A DNA stretch of 64,000 nucleotides, taken from NCBI RefSeq assembly GCF_012927185.1, contig NZ_JABBGB010000002.1, positions 682,001 through 746,000 on the forward strand, given 5' to 3'. The translations under genes were made by a program, and so were the position numbers. Of this stretch, positions 8,275 to 15,720 are shown one piece after another (the first letter of the stretch is position 1; the number at the start of each line of letters is the position of its first letter). Source of the stretch: Pseudoflavitalea sp. G-6-1-2. Its GTDB lineage: Bacteria; Bacteroidota; Bacteroidia; Chitinophagales; Chitinophagaceae. The notes under the pieces were generated by a model. That model searched no databases. It saw only the letters and a program-made list of their open reading frames with translations, and was not told the origin of the DNA.

Positions 8275-8565
8275 CTATCGCTCTTCCGGGGGAACATCTT
8301 TCAACTGTTCCAGCTTTATTTTAAACTCAGCTTCGTTAATAGGCTTGAATACAACTTTTGTACTGACCGGATATTTTTCCAAAAGCCTTTTGGGTCTGAT
8401 GGGTCGTTTTTCAAAACCGCCACCACAATTGGGGCAAACGTTGTGCAAGATATTATCAACACAATCCTTGCAAAAAGTGCATTCAAATGTACATACCATT
8501 GCATCGTCTGCATTGTAAGCTAAAGGCTTGCCGCAATTCTCACAGCCGGGTCTTATTTCGAGCAT
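8275..8565 (-). CDS. DUF1272 zinc-ribbon-like protein
   Basis: A 96-residue protein beginning MLEIRPGCENCGKPL, with paired cysteine motifs CENC, CTFECTFCKDC and CPNCGG. This is the full pattern of the DUF1272 family, presumably binding two zinc ions. The function is unknown. It is convergent with the permease gene (22 bp apart). Confidence 0.85.
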   Translation of the reverse strand: MLEIRPGCENCGKPLAYNADDAMVCTFECTFCKDCVDNILHNVCPNCGGGFEKRPIRPKRLLEKYPVSTKVVFKPINEAEFKIKLEQLKDVPPEER

Positions 8566-8648
8566 ATGATTGATGATTTAGTCGAAGAATTTACTAAAGC
8601 AAATTAACCAGCATAAAGTAAGGAAAGAAATCGGGGGAGCCTACGAGG

Positions 8649-8672
8649 AACTCGACTAAAAACTCGACTAAA
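8649..8672. repeat. tandem 12-bp direct repeat
   Basis: AACTCGACTAAA occurs twice back to back (8649-8660, 8661-8672). The core AACTCGA recurs at 8731-8737. The repeats sit at the left edge of the AT-rich block and could be recombinase arm sites or decayed mobile-element ends; this is inference. Confidence 0.55.
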
Positions 8673-8677
8673 ACAAA

Positions 8678-8705
8678 AAACCCGCGCAGTGCGCAGGTTT
8701 TTGAA
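8678..8705. terminator. bidirectional hairpin with flanking A/T runs
   Basis: CCCGCGC-AGT-GCGCAGG forms a 7-bp stem with one mismatch, flanked by AAAAAA on the left and TTTTT on the right. On the minus strand it lies just downstream of the tRNA-like stretch at 8713-8740, the position a tRNA terminator would occupy. Confidence 0.5.
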
Positions 8706-8712
8706 TTTTTCT

Positions 8713-8740
8713 GTGAACCCTATGGTACAAAACTCGAACC
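8713..8740 (-). other. tRNA 3'-end-like remnant, possible left attachment site
   Basis: Read on the minus strand, this stretch starts GGTTCGAGT (the T-loop sequence, identical to nine bases of tRNA-Lys at 15445-15453), and ends CCATAGGGTTCA before a hairpin. It is five bases too long between T-loop and acceptor to be functional, and the 5' tRNA half is absent. It has the same orientation as the intact tRNA-Lys that bounds the other side of the AT-rich block, as expected for a decayed att duplication. The match is short, so chance is possible. Confidence 0.28.
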
Positions 8741-8941
8741 TATTTGTATTTGAATTACGAAAATTGGCAGAAATCGCCTAATAAACTAAAAAAACGTCAA
8801 AATAATGTCAAAATAACATCCTTCACCGTTCTTCCGACCTATAGCTTCAATATAATTATTTGTGGTTCGAATGCAAGAACGAGCATGCACGCCATTGCTC
8901 CTTTACATTACTCCTTACGGCCTTATAAAAACAGAGATTCT

Positions 8942-8967
8942 GTTACATCTTCCCTTAATTGAGCTAC
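8942..8967 (+). promoter_or_regulatory. island regulon element A (AraC-type tandem half-sites)
   Basis: GTTAC-N16-GCTAC with interior CTTCCCTTAATT. The same 26-bp element recurs at 11451 and 13462. The two G(N)TAC half-sites start 21 bp apart, two helical turns, as in AraC araI1-I2. TTTG of the presumed -7 box (8993-8996) follows after 25 bases. It precedes the decarboxylase-like/aldehyde dehydrogenase unit. Confidence 0.7.
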
Positions 8968-9016
8968 ATCTATCTTTTCTGTTCTTCGGAACTTTGTGAT
9001 ACTAAAACAACATAAT

Positions 9017-10054
9017 ATGAACACATTTAAAATAATCACAACAGTTGTCAGTATAGGAATATCTTCCTTTGGATTTTCGGCTTCTGTTAATCCATGTCAC
9101 GATCTAAATTCCTCCCACAAAAATCAAATCCCTATGGACACTATCAACAAAAATCAGACAATAATTGAGCTTGCAGGTCATCAGGTTCCTGTGCTAAAGG
9201 ATGGACTTTATGATCGATTCCGTTCAAACCCACCATTATCTGTCATTGAAAAAGAAAAACCGGGTATTGATCTCAGCTGGTTTAAAACTATCCAGAAAGA
9301 AAAAAAGGACGTTGGATTTACAACTTATTCTCCGAATTTCTATTACAGCAACAGTAGTATCACAGCAATCTATACTGCTGATTTGAAAACATTGAAAAAG
9401 TTGATTCCAGAAGAAGCTCGTGACATTGTAAAACCGATCTCGATTACCCCAGGACGAGGGCTGATTGCCATAACAGCTTATGCCTATCATTATTGTGATA
9501 ATGATTCATATAATGAGTTATCGATTTCTATTGTTACAACTAAACCTAATGCAGGGAACTGGGGAGTCTTTTCTTTACTCCGGGAAGTAAAAAACAAAAG
9601 CCTTTGGGGATATGTTTTAAAACTTCCAGTAAATACAGAGCTGGCTAGGGTCCGAGGAGTAGTTGGCTACAACTTACCGAAATGGTTGATCCCAATTGAG
9701 TATACTAACAAAGGAGATTCCATGACCTTTACTTTTTATGATGGATCGGGTAAACCGGATTTTTCGATGGAGGGAAAGAAATTGGTTATAGAGAGTACAG
9801 AACCTGAAATTGTTCGTTCCAATTTCATCAATCTGGATAAAAACGGAAAACTTACCCATGGCTATACTGATGTGCGAGCGCTGAAAAAAGCCAGCAGTAA
9901 AAATAAAGAAGACATTGAACTTAAGCTTACCGATGGTCCATTATCTGCATTCATTAAATTATTGGAATTAGGGAAATTAATGCGCTATGATTATCAACCT
10001 GAATTTCAGGCCGCATTATACACTCCTGAACCAACTGGTAACACAAAGAAATAG
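9017..10054 (+). CDS. exported acetoacetate decarboxylase-like protein
   Basis: Start chosen at ATG 9017 because the upstream GTG (8996) falls inside the promoter and only the later start gives a clean signal peptide (MNTFKIITTVVSIGISSFGFSAS). 345 residues. The central part (YTADLKTLKKLIPEE..., IAITAYAYHYCDNDSYNELSISI, WGYVLKLPVNTELARVRGVVGYNLPKWL) matches the acetoacetate decarboxylase-like beta fold. A signal peptide is atypical for a decarboxylase, so the reaction may differ. It is 24 bp upstream of the aldehyde dehydrogenase gene and is the first gene of island unit A. Confidence 0.7.
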   Translation: MNTFKIITTVVSIGISSFGFSASVNPCHDLNSSHKNQIPMDTINKNQTIIELAGHQVPVLKDGLYDRFRSNPPLSVIEKEKPGIDLSWFKTIQKEKKDVGFTTYSPNFYYSNSSITAIYTADLKTLKKLIPEEARDIVKPISITPGRGLIAITAYAYHYCDNDSYNELSISIVTTKPNAGNWGVFSLLREVKNKSLWGYVLKLPVNTELARVRGVVGYNLPKWLIPIEYTNKGDSMTFTFYDGSGKPDFSMEGKKLVIESTEPEIVRSNFINLDKNGKLTHGYTDVRALKKASSKNKEDIELKLTDGPLSAFIKLLELGKLMRYDYQPEFQAALYTPEPTGNTKK

Positions 10055-10078
10055 GTTTAAAATTAAAAGGCAATTACA

Positions 10079-11440
10079 ATGGATTTTGCAAGAATATTTC
10101 AATCACAAAAAGAGTTTTTTAATTCACACCAAACAAAAAACATCGCATTTCGTAAGGAAAACCTCTTAAAGCTAAAGAATCTTTTGAAAGCAAATGAAGA
10201 TGAGCTTTATGAAGCGATCTATAAAGATTTTCGTAAGGGAAAATTTGATGCCTTTCTTACAGAACTTAACCTGGTGTATAATGAAATAGATTTTTTCCTG
10301 AAAAACTTAGATAAGCTGAGCAAGCCTAAAAAAGTCAAAACAGCACTCAGTTTACAGCCCGGAAAGAGTTATATCCATTATGACTCCTTAGGGGTTACAC
10401 TAGTCATTGGGGCATGGAATTATCCTTATCAGCTGACATTAAGCCCTATGGTGAGTGCCATTGCAGCTGGAAACACCTGCATCATAAAACCCAGCGAACT
10501 TCCGGAAAATACAATGCATGTGTTAGCGGATGTTATCAATGAGAATTTCCCTCCAAACTACCTATATGTCGTGAAAGGAGGCATTCCAGAAACAACAGAA
10601 CTTTTGAAGCTTCGGTTTGATAAAATATTTTTTACAGGAAGTCCAAAAGTGGGACAGATTGTCTACGAGGCCGCAGCCAAAAATCTGGTTCCTGTTACGT
10701 TAGAGCTTGGTGGGAAATCACCCGCCATAGTAACTAAAAGTGCAGATCTTGAAGTCGCTGCCAAAAGGCTGGTCTGGGGAAAATTCCTAAATGGAGGACA
10801 AACCTGTATTGCGCCTGATTATTTGTTGGTAGAAGAATCAGTGAAACCCAAACTTCTTAGTTTGATCAAAGAAAAACTCCAGGAAATCAATTATTCTGAT
10901 GGTGCAGAGCATTATACCAGTATAATCAATAAACGGAATTTTGATCGTATCCTTGGCCTAGTTGATAATTCAAAAGTGATTTATGGAGGGAAATTTAATG
11001 CTGATTCGCTTTACATTGAGCCTACCATCATCGATAATGTAACCTGGGAAGATCCGGTAATGCAGGAAGAAATATTTGGTCCTGTTTTACCTGTCATATC
11101 CTACAGTCATTATGATAATGTTCTTCATAAAATTATAGAAGGTGAAAAACCATTGGCTGCATATTTATTTAGTAATAATGAAGAAGAAAAAGATATGCTT
11201 TTAAAACTGGTTTCTTTTGGTGGTGGATGCATCAATGACACACTGATGCAAATTACCAGTGACTATCTCCCTTTTGGAGGTATAGGGAATTCCGGGATTG
11301 GAAACTACCACGGTGAGTTCGGCTTTCTTACATTCTCCCACCAGAAATCAGTCATCGAAAAAACAACCTGGGGTGAACCGGACTGGAAATATCCTCCATA
11401 TACGGATAAAAAAATGCGTTGGCTGAAAAGGGTAATGTAA
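10079..11440 (+). CDS. aldehyde dehydrogenase, class 3-like (fatty/aromatic aldehyde type)
   Basis: 453 residues, the short length of ALDH3-type enzymes. Visible catalytic features are N114 in GAWNYPYQ, the cofactor segment FFTGSPKVG (about 185-193), general base E209 in TLELGGKSP, and nucleophile C243 in NGGQTCIAPDY. The C-terminal PFGGIGNSGIGNYHG...FSHQKSV is also typical. It oxidises aldehydes to carboxylic acids with NAD(P)+ in the cytoplasm. Translationally close to the preceding gene, it is the second gene of unit A. A separate regulon element starts 10 bp after its stop. Confidence 0.93.
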   Translation: MDFARIFQSQKEFFNSHQTKNIAFRKENLLKLKNLLKANEDELYEAIYKDFRKGKFDAFLTELNLVYNEIDFFLKNLDKLSKPKKVKTALSLQPGKSYIHYDSLGVTLVIGAWNYPYQLTLSPMVSAIAAGNTCIIKPSELPENTMHVLADVINENFPPNYLYVVKGGIPETTELLKLRFDKIFFTGSPKVGQIVYEAAAKNLVPVTLELGGKSPAIVTKSADLEVAAKRLVWGKFLNGGQTCIAPDYLLVEESVKPKLLSLIKEKLQEINYSDGAEHYTSIINKRNFDRILGLVDNSKVIYGGKFNADSLYIEPTIIDNVTWEDPVMQEEIFGPVLPVISYSHYDNVLHKIIEGEKPLAAYLFSNNEEEKDMLLKLVSFGGGCINDTLMQITSDYLPFGGIGNSGIGNYHGEFGFLTFSHQKSVIEKTTWGEPDWKYPPYTDKKMRWLKRVM

Positions 11441-11450
11441 CAGAGATGAT

Positions 11451-11476
11451 GTTACAACTTTCGTTAATTCAGATAC
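11451..11476 (+). promoter_or_regulatory. island regulon element B
   Basis: GTTAC-N16-GATAC with interior CTTTCGTTAATT. It matches elements A and C, and TTTG of the -7 box (11502-11505) follows after 25 bases, exactly as in element A. It precedes the epimerase-araC unit, so the AraC protein would control itself. Confidence 0.7.
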
Positions 11477-11531
11477 TCTGCTTTTAGGATGATTGCTGAA
11501 CTTTGTATAATAATTTAAAACAGCAAAAGAT

Positions 11532-12470
11532 ATGCAAACGATATTAGGAGCTAATGGTCAGATTGGCGAAGAGCTAGCGAGAGAACTTAAAAGAAATTTT
11601 ACTTCATCTATACGAATTGTCAGCAGGGATGCGAAAAAAGTAAATGACACGGACGAGGTTTTTTCTGCGGATCTATCCATTCGTGAAAAAGCAATTGAAG
11701 CAGTAAAAGGTAGTGAAATTGCCTATTTCACATTAGGTCTTCCGATCAGTTCCGGTCTCTGGGAGAAACAGTTTCCGCTGATCATTCGTAACGTAATAGA
11801 AGCCTGTAAGATCAATCATACAAGGCTCGTATTTTTTGACAACACTTATATGTATCCCCAGGATGATCGTATATTGACAGAAGAAACTGCTTTTTCACCT
11901 GAGGGAAGAAAAGGAAGAGTCAGAACAAAAATGGCTGAAATGGTGTTGAGGGAAATTGAATCCGGTGAACTTGAAGCTGTTATCTGTCGTGCTCCAGAAT
12001 TTTACGGTCCCGGTAAAACGCAGAGTATTACTAATACCTTAATTTTTAGCAATATCAAAGAAGGTAAAAAGCTGAAGGTTCCATTGAGCGCAAATAAAAA
12101 AAGAAGCCTGATCTGGACTCCCGATGCGAGCCGAGCTACTGCTTTGATTGGGAATACCCCTGACGCATTTGGTCAGACATGGCATCTGCCGGTAGATAAG
12201 AGCCATCCTACCTATAAAGAGTTTATCCGAATGGCATCAGGAATTTACAGCAGAGACCTGAAATATTCTGTTGTTCCCAAATTGATGTTCAAAATAGGGT
12301 CATTTTTCAACAACAGTGTAAAGGAATTACTGGAGCTTCTTCCCAGGTATGAACATGATAATATATTTGACGATTCAAAATTCAGGAAGAAATTTCCGGA
12401 TTTTCAGGTCACGTCATATAAGCAGGGAATCAATATCATTAAAGATGAACAGTTTCAGGAAACAAAATAA
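11532..12470 (+). CDS. NAD(P)-dependent epimerase/dehydratase (atypical SDR)
   Basis: 312 residues. The N-terminal Rossmann motif is degenerate (TILGANGQIGEELA), followed by SADLSIREKAIEAVKG, a YMYPQDD segment near residue 107, and CRAPEFYGPG of the extended SDR family. The C-terminus (residues 226-267) is the part that survives as a relic at 5023-5148. The substrate is unknown; related proteins act as quinone or carbonyl reductases or as sugar-nucleotide enzymes. It forms an operon with araC, starting 16 bp before it. Confidence 0.82.
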   Translation: MQTILGANGQIGEELARELKRNFTSSIRIVSRDAKKVNDTDEVFSADLSIREKAIEAVKGSEIAYFTLGLPISSGLWEKQFPLIIRNVIEACKINHTRLVFFDNTYMYPQDDRILTEETAFSPEGRKGRVRTKMAEMVLREIESGELEAVICRAPEFYGPGKTQSITNTLIFSNIKEGKKLKVPLSANKKRSLIWTPDASRATALIGNTPDAFGQTWHLPVDKSHPTYKEFIRMASGIYSRDLKYSVVPKLMFKIGSFFNNSVKELLELLPRYEHDNIFDDSKFRKKFPDFQVTSYKQGINIIKDEQFQETK

Positions 12471-12485
12471 TTTGATAAATTAGTC

Positions 12486-13421
12486 ATGTATAAATCTGAA
12501 AACCAGCATATGAAAACTCCGGAAAAAGTATCATCAATAAGTACACTTCATCAATTCTTGGGGTTAAAGAAACCAGCTAATCCGCTGATAAGTGTATTTA
12601 ATTTTGATGATGTTAAACTGGAACCGGAAACCATACTTAGCGCAATAACTACAGATTTTTATGTTATTGCCTTAAAAAAAGACTGTGCCGGTGGAAAATG
12701 CAGATATGGCCAACAGTATTATGATTTTGATGAAGGTATTATGTATTTTATTGCCCCCCATCAAGTGCTTCAGTTTGATGATATACTGCTTAATAAAGTA
12801 AGAGGTTTTGTCCTGGTAGTACATACGGATTTCCTACATGGCTATCGACTAGCATCCGACATTAAAGAATACGGTTATTTTTCCTATTCAGCCAATGAAG
12901 CTTTGCATCTTTCTGAAAAGGAAGAGAAAACCGTGTTTGATATCATAGCGAATGTTGAACAGGAAATTGACATCAACATGGATTCCTTTACACAAGATCT
13001 ACTTGTCTCTAACCTTGATCTTCTGTTAAAATATTGTGACCGTTATTATAACCGCCAGTTTTTGACCAGAAAGAAAGTGAATAGTGACCTTCTTTCCAAG
13101 TTGGAGCAATTATTGGATGATTATTTCAAAAATGACAATTTAACCGTTAACGGTATACCCTCAGTCCACTCCATAGCTGCTCAACTGCACCTGAGCGCGA
13201 ATTATCTAAGTGATATGTTAAGAGTGCAAACAGGACAAACCACGCAGCAGCATATCCAAAACCGACTTATCGAAAAAGCAAAAGAATTACTCTCTACTAC
13301 CAAAATGTCGGTCTCTGAAATTGCCTTTCATCTTGGATTTGAACACCCGCAATCATTTCATCGTCTTTTTAAAAGCCGAACATCAATTTCTCCACTTAAA
13401 TTCAGATCATCATTAAATTAA
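12486..13421 (+). CDS. AraC-family transcriptional regulator
   Basis: 311 residues (or 303 from the second Met at 12510, equally plausible). The N-terminal cupin-like sensor contains YGQQYYDFDEGIMYFIAPHQV, a form common in Bacteroidota. The C-terminal double helix-turn-helix (about 215-308) includes VHSIAAQLHLSANYLSDMLR and VSEIAFHLGFEHPQSFHRLFK. Residues C67 and C72 form a CxxxxC pair in the sensor domain that might sense thiol-reactive compounds (speculative). It is the only regulator in the AT-rich block and the obvious candidate to bind the three repeated elements. Confidence 0.92.
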   Translation: MYKSENQHMKTPEKVSSISTLHQFLGLKKPANPLISVFNFDDVKLEPETILSAITTDFYVIALKKDCAGGKCRYGQQYYDFDEGIMYFIAPHQVLQFDDILLNKVRGFVLVVHTDFLHGYRLASDIKEYGYFSYSANEALHLSEKEEKTVFDIIANVEQEIDINMDSFTQDLLVSNLDLLLKYCDRYYNRQFLTRKKVNSDLLSKLEQLLDDYFKNDNLTVNGIPSVHSIAAQLHLSANYLSDMLRVQTGQTTQQHIQNRLIEKAKELLSTTKMSVSEIAFHLGFEHPQSFHRLFKSRTSISPLKFRSSLN

Positions 13422-13461
13422 CAAGGTCGGTTTAAATAGGAAGTTGAAATACTGAGATTCG

Positions 13462-13487
13462 GTTACTAATTCCCGTAATTAAGCTAC
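13462..13487 (+). promoter_or_regulatory. island regulon element C
   Basis: GTTAC-N16-GCTAC with interior ATTCCCGTAATT. TTTG (13512-13515) follows after 24 bases, one less than in A and B. It precedes the DJ-1/PfpI-alpha/beta hydrolase unit. Confidence 0.68.
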
Positions 13488-13537
13488 TGCCAAATCATCC
13501 AATAGTGCGAATTTGACGATAGTTAAATAAGTGATCT

Positions 13538-14224
13538 ATGAAAAAGCTTTTATTAATAGTCACCAATGTTGATAAGTATACAAGTGGTCTGCCAACAGGC
13601 CTGTGGCTCAGTGAACTGACCCATATTTATCATAAGGCCAAAGAGAAAAAATGGGATATAACAATAGCAAGTCCGAAGGGCGGTTATGTACCTATTGACC
13701 CTGAAAGCCTGAAACCTCTAGTTCTTGATAAAATATCAAAAGATTATTATAAAGATCCAATTTTTATGGATGAGCTGAACCACTCAAAAAATCTGTATGA
13801 AGTAATTCATGAATCTTTTGACTGTGTATATCTTGCCGGAGGGCATGCTACCATGTACGATTTTCCAGAGGATGAAAATATTAAAAAAATCATTGGTCAA
13901 CAATACGAAAACGGGAAAATGGTCGCCGCAATCTGTCATGGAGTTGGTGGATTGTTAAATGTAAAGCTTAGCAATGGTGAGTTTATGATCAAAGGTAAAT
14001 CAATGACCGGATTTGACTGGTTTGAGGAGACTATAGCCAGACGCAAACATGAGGTTCCCTTTAATCTTGAAGCTGCAATTAAAGAACGGGGAGCCAATTT
14101 AAAAAAAGCTTTTATCCCTATGACCTCTAATGTAGTTATTGATGGTAATTTGTTAACGGGCCAGAATCCGTTCAGCTCAAAGGAAATGGCAAAAGTGGTT
14201 GTTGAGCAACTGGGAAAAATATAA
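13538..14224 (+). CDS. DJ-1/PfpI superfamily protein (Hsp31-like)
   Basis: 228 residues. The nucleophile elbow AAICHGVGG gives C133-H134, and the conserved Glu is E26 in TGLWLSEL. The long insert and the length fit the Hsp31/type 1 glutamine-amidotransferase-like branch rather than small DJ-1. Members act as glutathione-independent glyoxalase (methylglyoxal to lactate), deglycase or chaperone. This fits an aldehyde-stress role beside the aldehyde dehydrogenase, although which activity applies cannot be read. It is the first gene of unit C. Confidence 0.87.
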   Translation: MKKLLLIVTNVDKYTSGLPTGLWLSELTHIYHKAKEKKWDITIASPKGGYVPIDPESLKPLVLDKISKDYYKDPIFMDELNHSKNLYEVIHESFDCVYLAGGHATMYDFPEDENIKKIIGQQYENGKMVAAICHGVGGLLNVKLSNGEFMIKGKSMTGFDWFEETIARRKHEVPFNLEAAIKERGANLKKAFIPMTSNVVIDGNLLTGQNPFSSKEMAKVVVEQLGKI

Positions 14225-14280
14225 ACTTTGATTACCTAAATAAGGTTATTTCTCATACATTAATCATTAAAATTTCAATT

Positions 14281-15267
14281 ATGGCAAACAACATTAAAGC
14301 TGAAAACGATCCACAAATACTTTCAGGGATTAGAGAATTTTTGAAGGGTTTGAATAATAGTGGTGGCAAACCATTGGAAACACTAACTCCACAGGAAGCC
14401 AGACAGGTTTTGGTTGATGCTCAAAATTCTGTTGAAGTAGATTATTCTGGAATTATTGAAGACGAAAGAGAGATTACCCAGGATGGAATCACGGTCAATA
14501 TTCATATCGTAAAACCTGCTAATGCCCCTGCTGAAAACCTTCCAGTATTTATGTTTACACATGGTGGTGGATGGGTATTGGGTGATTATCCCACCCATAG
14601 AAGATTGGTGCGGGATTTAGTTGTCCATAGTGGAGCGGCAGCTGTTTTTACCGATTACACACCCTCGCCGGAAGCGCAGTATCCTGTAGCGATCAATCAA
14701 ATTTATGCAGCTACTAAATGGGTATCAGAAAATGGAACCGAAATTGGTGTAGACGGTAAAAATATGGCTGCCGCAGGAAACAGTGTCGGCGGCAATATGA
14801 CCGCAGTTCTTTGTTTGATGGCGAAGGATAAAGGAGGCCCGAAAATAAAATTCCAATTGCTGTTGTGGCCGGTAACCGACGCAGACTTCTCTCGTGAATC
14901 CTGGCAAAAATATGCATCAGAACGGTTCCTTACAGCACCCTTAATGAAATGGATGTGGGATAATTATCTTCCCGACACTGAAAAACGCAAAGAATACTAT
15001 GCAACCCCTTTCAATGCACCATTAGAAAAACTTAAAGGACTTCCGCCTGCTTTAGTTCAGGTGGCCGAAAATGATATTCTCTTTGATGAAGGTCTGGGCT
15101 ATGCAAGAAAGTTAGATGACGCGGGCGTACCAACAACAATAGAAACATATAATGGATTTATCCATGATTACGGACTATTAAATCCACTTGACCATATTAA
15201 AGCGGTCAAATTTTCCTCAGAGCAAGGTGCATTGGCACTCAAAAAAGCTTTATTCGGCAATCGCTAA
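14281..15267 (+). CDS. alpha/beta hydrolase, hormone-sensitive-lipase-like
   Basis: 328 residues. The oxyanion motif HGGG (residues 94-97) and nucleophile elbow GNSVGG (S168) are present. The catalytic Asp is probably in AENDILFDEG and the His in FIHDYGLLN. This is the pattern of HSL-family carboxylesterases (Abhydrolase_3). No signal peptide is visible, so it is cytoplasmic. It follows the DJ-1-like gene by 56 bp with no regulon element of its own, so it is likely the second gene of unit C and the last gene of the AT-rich block. Confidence 0.88.
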   Translation: MANNIKAENDPQILSGIREFLKGLNNSGGKPLETLTPQEARQVLVDAQNSVEVDYSGIIEDEREITQDGITVNIHIVKPANAPAENLPVFMFTHGGGWVLGDYPTHRRLVRDLVVHSGAAAVFTDYTPSPEAQYPVAINQIYAATKWVSENGTEIGVDGKNMAAAGNSVGGNMTAVLCLMAKDKGGPKIKFQLLLWPVTDADFSRESWQKYASERFLTAPLMKWMWDNYLPDTEKRKEYYATPFNAPLEKLKGLPPALVQVAENDILFDEGLGYARKLDDAGVPTTIETYNGFIHDYGLLNPLDHIKAVKFSSEQGALALKKALFGNR

Positions 15268-15297
15268 TGATTACGCTTCTCAACATTGATCCGGTTA

Positions 15298-15387
15298 ATG
15301 GACTATCTAATTCCGCTCCTTGTTTTTGGCTTTTTCTTCGGGGTTTACTTTCACCATTGCTTATTACGCGGTCTGGGGAAGGCTTAA
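15298..15387 (+). CDS. possible 29-residue hydrophobic peptide
   Basis: ATG 15298 opens a frame reading MDYLIPLLVFGFFFGVYFHH... to a TAA at 15385. One predicted membrane helix and a Lys/Arg-containing C-terminus are compatible with a small membrane protein. There is no family match that I recognise, and it lies between the block's last gene and the tRNA terminator, so it may be chance or a remnant. Confidence 0.2.
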   Translation: MDYLIPLLVFGFFFGVYFHHCLLRGLGKA

Positions 15388-15426
15388 AGAAAATGGGACA
15401 AGCCTATCAGTTTTAGACTTGTCCCA
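15384..15426 (-). terminator. terminator downstream of tRNA-Lys
   Basis: TGGGACAAG (15394-15402) and CTTGTCCCA (15418-15426) form a perfect 9-bp stem. On the minus strand it is followed by TTTTCTTT. It lies six bases beyond the tRNA 3' end. Confidence 0.75.
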
Positions 15427-15431
15427 TCAGG

Positions 15432-15504
15432 TGATCCCGCTGGGACTCGAACCCAGGACCCATACATTAAAAGTGTATTGCTCTACCAACTGAGCTACGG
15501 AATC
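15432..15504 (-). tRNA. tRNA-Lys (anticodon TTT)
   Basis: 73 nt on the minus strand. Acceptor GATTCCG pairs with CGGGATC (one T-G pair), discriminator A; D-arm GCTCAGTTGGTAGAGC; anticodon loop CTTTTAA with anticodon TTT; T-arm CTGGGTTCGAGTCCCAG. CCA is not encoded. The 3' end faces the AT-rich block, the side on which tRNA-integrating elements insert. Confidence 0.95.
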
Positions 15505-15693
15505 TTCCACTTTCAACAACCGCTCCAACTCTTTGATCTTTAAGAACCTCTGAATGTTTCGCGTTGTCGTTGTTGGGAGTGCAAAAGTAAGGGAATTTCA
15601 TTTCACACCAAATTTTTCTCTAAAATATTTCCAGTTTTTTTTCAGCTGGCGGGTTCATTCTCAATACATCACCGTTTAAAATCCTTTTAAACT

Positions 15694-15701
15694 TATGTTT
15701 G
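15694..15701 (+). promoter_or_regulatory. -7 promoter box of the FUSC gene
   Basis: TATGTTTG matches the Bacteroidota TAnnTTTG -7 consensus, 19 bp upstream of the start codon. No clear -33 TTG is seen. Confidence 0.45.
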
Positions 15702-15720
15702 CATTGAATTCGGGATATAC

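Noticed and set aside
8744-8940. Short frame in the AT-rich leader before the first island gene
   Set aside because: Translation is low complexity and lies next to the att-like and regulatory sequence; no coding evidence.
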